Shown one piece after another: positions 25,851-35,178 of a stretch of DNA of 64,000 nt (the first letter of the stretch is position 1; every line of letters begins with the position of its first letter). Made by a program: the position numbers and the translations under genes. Source of the DNA: Faucicola osloensis_C (lineage in GTDB: Bacteria > Pseudomonadota > Gammaproteobacteria > Pseudomonadales > Moraxellaceae); the NCBI GenBank assembly GCA_019353055.1, contig JABAHL010000001.1, positions 434,001 to 498,000 of the forward strand. Direction: 5' to 3'. The notes beneath the pieces were generated by a model. It worked only from the letters and a program-made list of their open reading frames with translations, did no database searches and was not told the DNA's origin.

Positions 25851-26804
25851 ATGGATATTTCCCAACTCACCTATTTTGTGGTAGTGGCAAAAGCAGGCAG
25901 TTTTAGCCAAGCTGCCAAAACCTTGGCTATATCGCAGCCATCGTTAAGCCGCCATGTGCAGCAACTTGAAAGCGAGCTGGGTGTCGAACTGCTGGATCGC
26001 TATCACCGCCCAATGACCTTAACCGCAGCGGGGCATTTTTTTTTGGCACAGATTGAGCCAATATTATTACAACTTGAGCAAGCCAGTGAGTTGACCCAGC
26101 GCTTTGCCCAGCCGCATCGAAGCAATCATCTTACGATTGGATTTGTCGCCTCGGTGCTGTACGGTTTGTTGCCTGAGATTATTTCTACAGTCAAACAGCG
26201 ACACCCCAATTTGGATATCAAGCTGGTCGAAATCAATTCAGAGCAGCAAATGTCAGCGCTAAAGTCGGGAGACATCGATGTAGGGTTTGGAAGATTTCGG
26301 CACAATGATAACTTTGTGCAACAGATATTCTTACGTCATGAACGCTTTGTGGTGGCGCTGCCGATGGCGCACCCCTTGGTATCACGCCCAGATGATATCG
26401 GCATCGCATTCAAAGAGCTGCTAGAAGATACGCTTATTTTGTATCATCGCACACCCTTGCCAATCCTGCAAAATCCGCTATTGAATGGCGAAACCGACCA
26501 ACTCATGTATTTGTTTGCCCGCCATCAGTTGTCACCTCATTTGACCACCAAAGTGCGCGATATCCAAATCGCTTTGGGCTTGGTGGCGGCAGGTGAAGGC
26601 ATTACCTTAGTGCCTGATAGTTTAAAAACCGTCCGTACCGAGCAAATTCATTATCATCGTCTACGCCACGAAGATGCGACAACCCCGATTTTTATGAATG
26701 TGTTGGCACACCAATCCAATCCGTATATTGATGACTTACTGCAGGCGACTTACCAAGTGTATGAAGCTAAAGGCATTACCTACTCTAATCAATCGTTGAA
26801 TTAA
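25851..26804 (+). CDS. LysR family transcriptional regulator
   Basis: 317 aa from the ATG at 25851. The N-terminal winged helix is clear (MDISQLTYFVVVAKAGSFSQAAKTLAISQPSLSRHVQQLESELGVELLDR), followed by the linker helix and a substrate-binding domain (LTIGFVASVLYGLLPEIISTVKQRHPNLDIKLVE, GDIDVGFGRFR, GLVAAGEGITLVPDS). Sequence character resembles the BenM/CatM-like group, but the effector cannot be named. It is divergent from the DUF805 gene and convergent with lipB, so its target is not obvious from context. Confidence 0.9.
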   Translation: MDISQLTYFVVVAKAGSFSQAAKTLAISQPSLSRHVQQLESELGVELLDRYHRPMTLTAAGHFFLAQIEPILLQLEQASELTQRFAQPHRSNHLTIGFVASVLYGLLPEIISTVKQRHPNLDIKLVEINSEQQMSALKSGDIDVGFGRFRHNDNFVQQIFLRHERFVVALPMAHPLVSRPDDIGIAFKELLEDTLILYHRTPLPILQNPLLNGETDQLMYLFARHQLSPHLTTKVRDIQIALGLVAAGEGITLVPDSLKTVRTEQIHYHRLRHEDATTPIFMNVLAHQSNPYIDDLLQATYQVYEAKGITYSNQSLN

Positions 26805-26850
26805 AGACATTTATATTAAAGGCTCTTATATTTAAGCCTCTAGTAAGATT

Positions 26851-27531
26851 TTATTTGCTTAGGCTAAATTGGCGTTCTTGGTTGACACGGTTGATAAATT
26901 GTTGGGTAAATGCTTGATAGTCCACGTCCGCAAAATCTGCTAGACGCAACATGGTCATGCCGGCATAGCCACAAGGGTTGATCATTTGAAACGGGGTCAA
27001 ATCATTTTGTACATTGATGGCTATGCCATGATAACTAAAGCCGTGTTTTATCTTAAATCCCAGTGAGGCAATTTTACCAAGTTCTAAATCGTCTTGGTTA
27101 TACACATACACCCCTGGTGCATCGGCACGCGCTTTGGCGTAAAAATCTGGCGGCAAATAAGGCGTGATGACATCAATGATGATGTTTTCAGCTTTGCTGA
27201 CCAAATCGCGCACGCCCCACCCCAACGCATTTAAATCAAATAAAAAATACACCACCAACTGCCCATGACCGTGCCAAGTGACTTGACCACCCCGATCGGT
27301 GTGGATGATGGGGGTATTATCTCTTTGCAAAATATGTTCAGGTTTGCCCGCTTGACCCAGTGTAAACACATTATCATGATCTACAATCCATAACTCATCA
27401 GCGCTAAGCTGCGCCTGCTCACTGCCGGCAGATTTTTTTTGCTCGATACGCGATAACACGCGCGCCAGCATCGCTGCATGGGTGGGTTCATATTGAGCGT
27501 TTTGCAAATATTTAATTTCTAATGGTAACAT
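26851..27531 (-). CDS. lipB: Octanoyl-[acyl-carrier-protein]-protein N-octanoyltransferase LipB
   Basis: 226-aa enzyme that moves the octanoyl chain from ACP to the lipoyl domains of dehydrogenase complexes and GcvH. The ATG at 27531 has AAGGAA at good spacing, so an open upstream extension is rejected. Signature motifs: HTDRGGQVTWHGHGQLVVYF, the catalytic lysine K153 in GKIASLGFKI and the catalytic cysteine C187 in INPCGYAGM. lipA is not adjacent. It lies 44 bp after the RTX gene in the same direction. Confidence 0.95.
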   Translation of the reverse strand: MLPLEIKYLQNAQYEPTHAAMLARVLSRIEQKKSAGSEQAQLSADELWIVDHDNVFTLGQAGKPEHILQRDNTPIIHTDRGGQVTWHGHGQLVVYFLFDLNALGWGVRDLVSKAENIIIDVITPYLPPDFYAKARADAPGVYVYNQDDLELGKIASLGFKIKHGFSYHGIAINVQNDLTPFQMINPCGYAGMTMLRLADFADVDYQAFTQQFINRVNQERQFSLSK

Positions 27532-27575
27532 CGCATTTCCTTGCAGTAGCTTTTTGCGTTTATGTGACAAACCGC

Positions 27576-28919
27576 TTATTTGTCGTTTGTAGCAGTAAGA
27601 TTAACTTTACCCAATTGTAAAAGAGATTTTTCTAGCACTGGCTGATAATCAGTCATATCACGCTGCGCGACTGAGCCAAAATTTGTTAATTGACTGGTTA
27701 ATTGACTGACTGGCATCAGCATCGCAGACTTGGCGATACCGCTTTTTGCAAAACCGATGGCTAAACTGGCGTTATCGCCGCCCAAATAAAAATCTTTGAT
27801 GGTAAGTTGATCGTCAGTTGGCTTATCATTGTTTTCATTTTTATTGGGCGAACTAGTTGCAAAATCCAGCGTTAAATCCTGCTTTTCTTGAGTGACTAGG
27901 CTCAACTCGTCATAGCCTCTATCTGCAAGATAAAGCGTATCTTTGCCACCGCCCGCATTGATGATGGTATCATGACCAAATCCTTTGGTGAAATAATATA
28001 AATCATTGCCCTTGCCACCCACTAGCACATCATCACCGGCATTGCCAATGAGCACATCATCATCAGCACCGCCTAGCAGCCGATCTTGACCGCTATTACC
28101 CACTAGCACATCGTCCCCCTGACTACCCCATAACAAATCCCCTACGCCCTGCTGTCCAAGCACAGAACCGTCAATATGGTGATTGATGATGATGTCATTA
28201 GCTAAGGTGCCAAAATGCTGGTTAGCTTTATTGGCAAGGGATTTGGCTTCATAACTGTTCCAATCCAGTGGCTTGCCAAATGCTTGCTGATAATCTTGCG
28301 ATATACGCGAAATAGCAAAACGGTTATTCAAGAACACCAAGGTATTGTATTCATCATAAGTATAAAGTGGCGCATGAAACTGCCCACTGGGCAACATGCT
28401 TTGATTAAGGACTGCCAATTGGGTTATTTTGTCGTTTTCACTGATTGCTTGGCGCATGATTTCATCGACTTCAGTAAACACATCTTTATCTTGCGGTTTT
28501 GCCGCGTTATCAAGCCACAAGGGTTTGACAAACCGTTGATATCCCAATTCTTTTGCCACCAAAAACTCATAATAAGTTGCCTCACCCTCCGCTTTGGCGC
28601 GTGCCATTCCATAGGCTTGTGGCGTATCAAATTGATACAAATTGTTTTTATCACGATTAATTTGTTGGTATTGACCGGTTGCGTGCCCTAGCTCATGGGC
28701 GATGTTCAAAAAATTTTTATAACTTTTAGCAATATGAATGGTATTGCCGTAGGCTTTTGCGCCGACACCGACGGTGGTATCTTGCTCATCGATGAGTAAG
28801 TTACCTTGGAAGCGATTAAGTAAATTGACCAAGGTAGCCGATTTTTCGATATCTTGGACATTAAACCCCGATTGAACCAAATAGACATTGTTGGGATTGT
28901 TAAGATCTAACGCAGGCAT
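27576..28919 (-). CDS. RTX calcium-binding protein with a zinc-metallopeptidase-like motif
   Basis: 447 aa, no N-terminal signal peptide, as expected for a type I secretion substrate. The N-terminal domain holds HELGH at residues 75-79 and a downstream EGEATYYEF (E111-E118) that could give the third zinc ligand, as in gluzincin-like peptidases. Residues ~258-310 are RTX nonapeptide repeats (GSQGDDVLVG, GGADDDVLIG, GNAGDDVLVG, GGKGNDLYYF), followed by the typical GFGHDTIINAGGGKDTLYL end. An AAGGAAGG ribosome site precedes the ATG. No type I exporter genes occur in the window. Protease activity is inferred; it could also be a non-secreted or inactive homologue. Confidence 0.8.
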   Translation of the reverse strand: MPALDLNNPNNVYLVQSGFNVQDIEKSATLVNLLNRFQGNLLIDEQDTTVGVGAKAYGNTIHIAKSYKNFLNIAHELGHATGQYQQINRDKNNLYQFDTPQAYGMARAKAEGEATYYEFLVAKELGYQRFVKPLWLDNAAKPQDKDVFTEVDEIMRQAISENDKITQLAVLNQSMLPSGQFHAPLYTYDEYNTLVFLNNRFAISRISQDYQQAFGKPLDWNSYEAKSLANKANQHFGTLANDIIINHHIDGSVLGQQGVGDLLWGSQGDDVLVGNSGQDRLLGGADDDVLIGNAGDDVLVGGKGNDLYYFTKGFGHDTIINAGGGKDTLYLADRGYDELSLVTQEKQDLTLDFATSSPNKNENNDKPTDDQLTIKDFYLGGDNASLAIGFAKSGIAKSAMLMPVSQLTSQLTNFGSVAQRDMTDYQPVLEKSLLQLGKVNLTATNDK

Positions 28920-29289
28920 GACCTTCCTTTACGTAAGTGGCTTTTTAGGTAGTTTTTTTAAGTGGCTTTTTAAGTGGCTTTCTTTACCTGTTTTTTTAAC
29001 TGCTTTTTTTAAGCGGATTTTCTAACAAGTAATACTTGATGACAGCAGAAAGTTATCACAGCAAAAAGTGAATTTTACAGCGGCATTGACTCATGCACAG
29101 TTATTGCACAGACGCTATCGTCGGATAAAGGTATAGTAAGCAATATAAATTTTAAAAAACGTCAGCAAGCTTAATCAAATTTCCAGCCGGCTATTAACGC
29201 GCTATTATAGCGCAATTAATAACTTAAAACGCCCTAAACAGGGTGCATTTAACCTCCATATTAGTAATGCCTATAAAAATGGAAAAATT
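28920..29289. other. Intergenic region with degenerate tandem repeats and a palindrome
   Basis: 370 bp between the divergent RTX and selO genes. The part 28934-29025 consists of degenerate ~12-bp units of the type AAGTGGCTTTTT. Further on, the 15-bp perfect palindrome GCGCTATTATAGCGC lies at 29199-29213, and a short CCCT-AAAC-AGGG hairpin (29231-29242) may be a fragment of the repeat seen at 20197. Promoters for both genes must be here but could not be fixed. Confidence 0.6.
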
Positions 29290-30804
29290 ATGAACATTGA
29301 AAACTCGTATGCCACGCTCGATCCCAGGCTTTATCATAAACAACCCCCCAAACCACTCACCAACCCGCAAGCAGGGCATTTTAATCCGCAAGTCGCCCGC
29401 CAAATTGGTTGGGCTGATGATGAGTTTTTAAGGCAGCATTGGGTTGAAATCTTGGGCGGCGACATCGTTCCCGACGGCTTTGAACCGTTAGCCATGGCGT
29501 ATGCTGGACACCAATTTGGGCAATGGGCAGGGCAATTAGGCGATGGTCGTGGTCTATTACTCGCGCAGGTAATCGATAAAGACGGAGAATTGACCGATTT
29601 ACATCTTAAAGGGGCAGGATTAACCCCCTACTCGCGCATGGGGGATGGTCGTGCGGTGATTCGAAGCGTCGTGCGAGAGTATTTGGCAGGTCATGCGCTC
29701 AATTGCTTGGGTATTCGCTCTAGCAACGCACTAGGTTTTGTGGTGTCAGATACCCCTGTCAACCGTGAGACACGTGAACGCGGGGCTGCGCTACTACGTA
29801 CCGCAGATTGTCACATTCGCTTTGGGCATTTTGAATGGGTGGCAAATTATGCGCCTGACTTATTGCTGTATTTTACCCGTTATGTCATCAAAACCTATTT
29901 TAACCCGTGTTTTGACAGTGACACGCCCATTCAAGATTTTTTGAGACAAGTGGTTGATAAAACCGCCAAAACCATTGCCGAATGGCAGCTGATTGGCTTT
30001 GCCCATGGGGTGATGAATACCGACAATTTATCCATCACAGGTGCAACCATCGATTTTGGTCCTTACGGCTTTATGGAGCGCTTTAATCCGATTTGGATCA
30101 ACAACCATTCTGATTACAACGGGCGTTATGTTTATCAAAACCAGCCATCCATTGGACTTTGGAATTTGTCACGTCTGATTACCTTATTTTTACGCCTTAA
30201 TGGCGAAAAACTGACCGCCAATCATCCGCCAGAAACCTTGTCGCGCGAGCAGTTAACCGAAATTTTAGACAGTTTTGGTGAGATTTTTTATCAGTACTAT
30301 CAGCAAGGTCTCTGCCAAAAATTTGGCTTACCCATCAGTGAAGAGAACTGTGACTTTGCTTTGCAGTACTTAGAGATTATGCAGCAAAACAAACTCGACT
30401 TTACCAACAGCTTGCGAGCGCTAGTAGCTATTGTTGCTGACGCCAAGCCCAATGATAAATTAAACCTATTACATGAATTTAATTTACTTAATCAGTTGAA
30501 AATTTCAATTAGCAGCGGTAACGGTCAACCCAATGCCACCTTAGCGGACTGGATTGCTACTTACCATACTAAATTACAGCAGGATTCTTTACAGTTGGTA
30601 ATGACCCACAATCCCGTGTATGTCCTAAGAAACAGCATGGCGCAGCAAGCCATTGAATTGGCTGAACAAAATGACATGGGCGAGGTGGATAGACTGTATC
30701 AGCTACTGGCTAATCCTTACCAAGTTAGTGCATTAGCCAAGCCGAGTGACACCGAGCCACCGTTGGCAGATGCGCCTGAAATATGCGTCAGCTGCTCATC
30801 TTGA
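29290..30804 (+). CDS. selO: Protein adenylyltransferase SelO (YdiU)
   Basis: 504-aa pseudokinase-fold enzyme that transfers AMP from ATP to Ser/Thr/Tyr of target proteins. Family motifs are seen throughout: MAYAGHQFGQWAGQLGDGRG, LHLKGAGLTPYSRMGDGRAVIRS, GVMNTDNLSITGATIDFGPYGFME and the C-terminal CVSCSS. In eukaryotic SelO the equivalent C-terminal site carries selenocysteine; bacterial proteins such as this use Cys, and that Cys can form a regulatory disulfide in E. coli SelO. The length is as usual (~480-500). Transcribed alone. Confidence 0.95.
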   Translation: MNIENSYATLDPRLYHKQPPKPLTNPQAGHFNPQVARQIGWADDEFLRQHWVEILGGDIVPDGFEPLAMAYAGHQFGQWAGQLGDGRGLLLAQVIDKDGELTDLHLKGAGLTPYSRMGDGRAVIRSVVREYLAGHALNCLGIRSSNALGFVVSDTPVNRETRERGAALLRTADCHIRFGHFEWVANYAPDLLLYFTRYVIKTYFNPCFDSDTPIQDFLRQVVDKTAKTIAEWQLIGFAHGVMNTDNLSITGATIDFGPYGFMERFNPIWINNHSDYNGRYVYQNQPSIGLWNLSRLITLFLRLNGEKLTANHPPETLSREQLTEILDSFGEIFYQYYQQGLCQKFGLPISEENCDFALQYLEIMQQNKLDFTNSLRALVAIVADAKPNDKLNLLHEFNLLNQLKISISSGNGQPNATLADWIATYHTKLQQDSLQLVMTHNPVYVLRNSMAQQAIELAEQNDMGEVDRLYQLLANPYQVSALAKPSDTEPPLADAPEICVSCSS

Positions 30805-30945
30805 GGTGACAGACAAGGTCGGTAGCGCGATTTTTTAGCTCACTAGTTTTATTTTTTGCCGGTACTCAACTAGTCATCAATCTGTCAATAGTGCTAGAAT
30901 AGCGAACACTACGATTCGAAAACGACTGTCGCAACGAAGGATATT

Positions 30946-33252
30946 ATGGATAAATTATCGCCGACCAACAATGGCTTATCAGACAAAGAATTATTTGAAC
31001 AAGCCGCCTTGCATTATCATGCCAATCCACGCCCAGGTAAAATTTCTGTTACCCCCATCAAGGCACTTGCCAACCAACGGGATTTGGCACTTGCCTATTC
31101 GCCTGGCGTTGCCATACCTTGTCTAGAAATTGAAAAAGACCCCAAAAAAGCCGCGCTTTATACCGCTCGTAGCAACTTAGTCGGAGTGGTGACAAACGGT
31201 ACCGCTGTTTTAGGATTGGGGAATATCGGTCCTTTGGCGTCAAAACCTGTGATGGAAGGTAAAGGTGTCCTTTTCAAAAAATTTGCCGGCATTGATGTGT
31301 TTGACATTGAAGTGGCACAAAACGATCCGGATAAATTCATCGAAGCAATCGCGTCTTTAGAGCCTACCTTTGGCGGTATCAATCTTGAAGATATCAAAGC
31401 CCCTGAATGTTTTTATATCGAAAAAGAATTGCGTAAACGCATGAATATTCCTGTGTTCCATGATGACCAACATGGTACCGCGATTATTGCGTCTGCCGCG
31501 TTATTAAACGCGCTACAAATTACCGGCAAAAAAATCGAAGACATCAAAATTGTGGTATCTGGTGCGGGTGCCGCAGCAATTTCTTGCTTAGATTTGATTT
31601 GTGCATTGGGCGCCAAAAAAGAACACATCTTTGTAGGCGATTCAAAAGGCATCATCACCAGCAACCGCGCAAACCTCGATGAGTCAAAACAGCGTTATGC
31701 CCGCGATACCGAAGCCAAAACCTTATCGGATGTGATTGAAGGCGCGGACATGTTCTTAGGTCTATCTGCCGCTGGCATGCTGACCCAAGATATGGTAAAA
31801 CGCATGGCGCAAGATCCCATTATCTTTGCCCTCGCCAATCCAAACCCAGAAATCCTACCTGAAGACGCCAAAGCGGTGCGTCCTGATGCGATTATCGCTA
31901 CAGGTCGCTCTGACTATCCAAACCAAGTAAACAACGCGCTGTGTTTCCCGTATATCTTCCGTGGCGCGCTTGACGTGGGTGCCACGACCGTCAACGAAGA
32001 AATGAAAATTGCTTGCGTGCGAGCCATTGCTGCCATGGCACATGTGGAAGCCACCCCACAAAAAGGTCAAAAAACGGTGGATGAAACCAAACGTTTTGGT
32101 CGTGAATACCTAATCCCGGGGCCGTTAGAGCCGAATTTGATTTTAGAGATTGCACCAGCGGTTGCCAAAGCGGCGATGGATTCTGGCGTTGCCACGCTAC
32201 CCATCGAAAACATGCGTGCTTATCGCGATAAACTCTCAGAGTTTGTTTATAACTCTGCCTTCTTGATGAAACCTATTTTCACCCGTGCCAAACAAGAACC
32301 AAAACGTATCGTTTACTGTGAAGGTGAGGATGAAAACGTATTGCGGGCAGTGCAAGTGGTGGTGGATGAAGGCTTGGCAAAACCTATCTTGATCGGTCGT
32401 CCAACCATTATTGCCAACCAAATCGAGCGGTTGGGCTTACGTATGGTGGCAGGTGAAAATTATGAACTAGTCAACATCGAAAGCGACCCACGTTATAAAG
32501 ACTACTGGCAGTTTTATTATGAGATGAATAAACGCAATGGTGTGACGGTTGAATTGGCACGTCGTGATGTTCGCCGTAAAACTTCTTTGATTGGCGCGTT
32601 AATGGTTGAACGTGGCGATGCCGACGGTATGATTTGTGGTACATTTGGTTCATACCACTTGCACTTAAACTACGTGCAAAACGTCATCAAAAAACACGCG
32701 GATGCTAAAGATTTTTATGCGTTAAATGCCTTATTGATTCAAGGTCGTAACTTGTTCATTGCTGACACTTACGTACATGAAGACCCAAGCGCTGAACAAC
32801 TAGCAGAAATGACAGTATTAGCAGCACAAGAAGTCCGCCGCTTTGGTCTTGAACCGCGTGTGGCATTGCTATCACATTCAAACTTTGGTTCATCTGACTT
32901 TGAAAGCGCCAAAAAAATGCGTCAAGTCTATGATTTATTGACCGATATGAATGTTGATTTTGAGTTTGACGGTGAGATGCATGGTGATACCGCGCTTGAT
33001 GACCGTATCCGCCATGCCTCATTCCCATTTAGCAAATTGACAGGTTCAGCTAACCTACTGATTATGCCAGACTTAGATGCGGCTAACATCGCATTTAACT
33101 TGCTAAAAACCGCGACCAATAGTGTCACTGTCGGTCCATTGTTATTGGGAGCGCAAAGACCTGTGCATATCTTGACATCTTCTGCGACAGCACGTCGTAT
33201 CGTCAATATGACAGCTGTAGCGGTAACGCAAGCGCAAGAATTGGCAAAATAA
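30946..33252 (+). CDS. maeB: NADP-dependent malic enzyme MaeB
   Basis: 768-aa two-part protein. Residues 1-430 are the malic enzyme (oxidative decarboxylation of malate to pyruvate): ALAYSPGVAIPCLEI, GNIGPLASKPVMEGK, FHDDQHGTAIIASAALLNAL, and the nucleotide-binding VVSGAGAAAISCLDL. Residues ~430-768 are a phosphotransacetylase-like domain (RIVYCEGEDENVLRAVQVVVDEG, PDLDAANIAFNLLK), which in MaeB serves regulation by acetyl-CoA-type effectors and assembly rather than catalysis. GAAGGA precedes the ATG. It supplies NADPH and pyruvate during growth on C4 acids. A strong terminator follows. Confidence 0.96.
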   Translation: MDKLSPTNNGLSDKELFEQAALHYHANPRPGKISVTPIKALANQRDLALAYSPGVAIPCLEIEKDPKKAALYTARSNLVGVVTNGTAVLGLGNIGPLASKPVMEGKGVLFKKFAGIDVFDIEVAQNDPDKFIEAIASLEPTFGGINLEDIKAPECFYIEKELRKRMNIPVFHDDQHGTAIIASAALLNALQITGKKIEDIKIVVSGAGAAAISCLDLICALGAKKEHIFVGDSKGIITSNRANLDESKQRYARDTEAKTLSDVIEGADMFLGLSAAGMLTQDMVKRMAQDPIIFALANPNPEILPEDAKAVRPDAIIATGRSDYPNQVNNALCFPYIFRGALDVGATTVNEEMKIACVRAIAAMAHVEATPQKGQKTVDETKRFGREYLIPGPLEPNLILEIAPAVAKAAMDSGVATLPIENMRAYRDKLSEFVYNSAFLMKPIFTRAKQEPKRIVYCEGEDENVLRAVQVVVDEGLAKPILIGRPTIIANQIERLGLRMVAGENYELVNIESDPRYKDYWQFYYEMNKRNGVTVELARRDVRRKTSLIGALMVERGDADGMICGTFGSYHLHLNYVQNVIKKHADAKDFYALNALLIQGRNLFIADTYVHEDPSAEQLAEMTVLAAQEVRRFGLEPRVALLSHSNFGSSDFESAKKMRQVYDLLTDMNVDFEFDGEMHGDTALDDRIRHASFPFSKLTGSANLLIMPDLDAANIAFNLLKTATNSVTVGPLLLGAQRPVHILTSSATARRIVNMTAVAVTQAQELAK

Positions 33253-33267
33253 TTTTGTGTTGATTGA

Positions 33268-33301
33268 TAAAACCAGTTTAGTGCTCTAAACTGGTTTTTT
33301 T
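33268..33301 (+). terminator. Intrinsic terminator after maeB
   Basis: The stem AAACCAGTTTA/TAAACTGGTTT with a short loop and a T-run lies 15 bp after the maeB stop. Confidence 0.9.
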
Positions 33302-33335
33302 ATGGGTTTAATTTAGTTAAAACATCGGGGCGGTC

Positions 33336-34517
33336 ATGCAAGTTTATTTGGTCGGTGGTGCGGTACGCGATTATGTATTAGCGCGAGAGGTTACTGAACG
33401 CGATTATGTGGTGGTCGGCGCAACGCCTGAGCAGATGCTTGAACTGGGATTTTCGCAAGTAGGTGCCGATTTTCCGGTTTTTTTACACCCAAAGACCCAC
33501 GACGAATATGCACTGGCTCGCACAGAACGCAAAAGCGGTAACGGCTACCTTGGTTTTAACGTACACGCTGACGCCGCTGTCACCTTAGAAGAGGATTTAG
33601 TCAGGCGCGATCTCACCATCAATGCCATGGCCATAGAAGTCAATGGATTGTTTGACTGCGGTTTTAAACGGGGTAAATTTGATGCGGACGATATCATCGA
33701 CCCGTATGGTGGCTTAGCAGATATTAAGCAAAAGAAATTACGCCATGTGTCCATCGCTTTTACAGAAGATCCGGTACGCGTATTGCGCCTTGCCCGTTTT
33801 GCCAGTCGTTATGCGCCACTTGGATTTACGGTCGATGAGTCAACCACGAAACTTACCAGCCAAATGAAAGCCGCGGGTGAGCTCACTCATCTTGTCGCTG
33901 AGCGGGTATGGTCAGAGACGTCAAAAGCGTTAACGCAGGCTTGGTCGGATATTTATTTTGACACGCTTTATCAGCTTAATGTCCTCGATGTCATTATGCC
34001 AAAACTGTATCAAGCATCCAATGACAATCCTAGCCAATGGCAATTAATGTTATCTGCTCTGCGAATGGCGGGAGCGCAACAAGCGGACAACGTCATGAAA
34101 TTTGCTTTGGTTTCAACCTGCTTTAAGTCTCACCAACAACACAATAACCGAACCACTGAGTATTTAGAATTTTGCCAAGGTTTAAAGGTACCAAAAAACA
34201 CTGAGCGCTTGGGGTTATTTATTGTTGAGCATTTTGATAAATTAAAAAATTTCGATCACTTAACTGCAGACCCATTATTTGAGCTGTTAAGATTAACTAA
34301 TAGCCTTAAAGACACCTCATTTTTAGAGCAAGCCTTGCAAGTCGTTCATCTATATCAACGGGTCAAACAAACCGCGCTGTTAGCCACCATCAAAACGCAA
34401 TTAACTCAAATTTCTGCCAAAGATGTGGCAAGCGAGCTGACCGGCAAACACATCGGTGAAGCCATTGATAAGTTAAGGTTGCAAAAACTTGAGGAAATTT
34501 TAAATCAGCCAAGATAA
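33336..34517 (+). CDS. cca: CCA-adding tRNA nucleotidyltransferase
   Basis: 393-aa class II nucleotidyltransferase that builds or repairs the 3' CCA of tRNAs. Motif A is MQVYLVGGAVRDYVLAREVTERDYVVVGATP; the first acidic residue of the metal-binding pair is Glu21 (Asp in E. coli) and the second is D23. The RRDLTINAMAIE and DPYGGLADIKQKKLRHV nucleotide-recognition motifs and EDPVRVLRLARFASRY follow. The C-terminal part shows no clear HD-domain motif, unlike E. coli Cca. It is 10 bp upstream of aroQ and likely co-transcribed. Confidence 0.93.
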   Translation: MQVYLVGGAVRDYVLAREVTERDYVVVGATPEQMLELGFSQVGADFPVFLHPKTHDEYALARTERKSGNGYLGFNVHADAAVTLEEDLVRRDLTINAMAIEVNGLFDCGFKRGKFDADDIIDPYGGLADIKQKKLRHVSIAFTEDPVRVLRLARFASRYAPLGFTVDESTTKLTSQMKAAGELTHLVAERVWSETSKALTQAWSDIYFDTLYQLNVLDVIMPKLYQASNDNPSQWQLMLSALRMAGAQQADNVMKFALVSTCFKSHQQHNNRTTEYLEFCQGLKVPKNTERLGLFIVEHFDKLKNFDHLTADPLFELLRLTNSLKDTSFLEQALQVVHLYQRVKQTALLATIKTQLTQISAKDVASELTGKHIGEAIDKLRLQKLEEILNQPR

Positions 34518-34527
34518 AGGAATCATC

Positions 34528-35010
34528 ATGACGACGACAACAACAAAGACTCAACTAACCCATGTGTTAGTACTAAATGGTCCCAATCTCAATTTGCTTG
34601 GCAAGCGAGAACCAGAAATCTACGGATTTCAAACCCTACAACACATTGAAGATGATATAAGACAACTAGCCAGCAATCATCAAGTTGAACTCACCTGTTT
34701 TCAAACAAATCAAGAATCTGCCCTGATTGATAAAATCCATCATCACGGTTTATTGACCACAAATCCTCAAGAGCAGATTGACGCGATTATCATCAATCCC
34801 GCTGCCTTTACTCACACATCGGTGGCAATTCGCGATGCCCTACTCGCCGTAAATAAACCTTTTATAGAAGTCCATCTTTCCAATATTCACACGCGTGAGC
34901 CATTTCGACAGCATTCTTATTTTAGTGACAAAGCTGAAGCCGTCATCTGTGGTATGGGCGCTTTTGGTTATACCGCAGCGTTTAATTATCTGGTTCAGAA
35001 ATATCAGTAG
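34528..35010 (+). CDS. aroQ: Type II 3-dehydroquinate dehydratase AroQ
   Basis: 160-aa shikimate-pathway enzyme that dehydrates 3-dehydroquinate to 3-dehydroshikimate. It shows VLVLNGPNLNLLGKREPEIYG with the catalytic Tyr, CFQTNQESALIDKIH, INPAAFTHTSVAIRDAL and VHLSNIHTREPFRQHS with the catalytic His. A Thr-rich stretch (MTTTTTKTQLTH) at the very N-terminus is an extra few residues. The order aroQ-accB-accC is common in Pseudomonadales. Confidence 0.96.
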   Translation: MTTTTTKTQLTHVLVLNGPNLNLLGKREPEIYGFQTLQHIEDDIRQLASNHQVELTCFQTNQESALIDKIHHHGLLTTNPQEQIDAIIINPAAFTHTSVAIRDALLAVNKPFIEVHLSNIHTREPFRQHSYFSDKAEAVICGMGAFGYTAAFNYLVQKYQ

Positions 35011-35178
35011 CAACATAATTTAGCCTAAAATAAATAGCAACATGACAGCAAATTTTAAGTGTACAAACGTACACAAATATACCCTGCTATATCTATTTAT
35101 TTTAGAAAAATCTTGTTACAATACGGCAATCTATGAATTAGTTGTCTATGAAGCGTATAATTTTAAGGTAGTTAGGAT

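Noticed and set aside
28215..28691. 158-aa open frame opposite the RTX gene
   Set aside because: The RTX frame has a strong ribosome site, HELGH and repeats; the opposite frame has no support.
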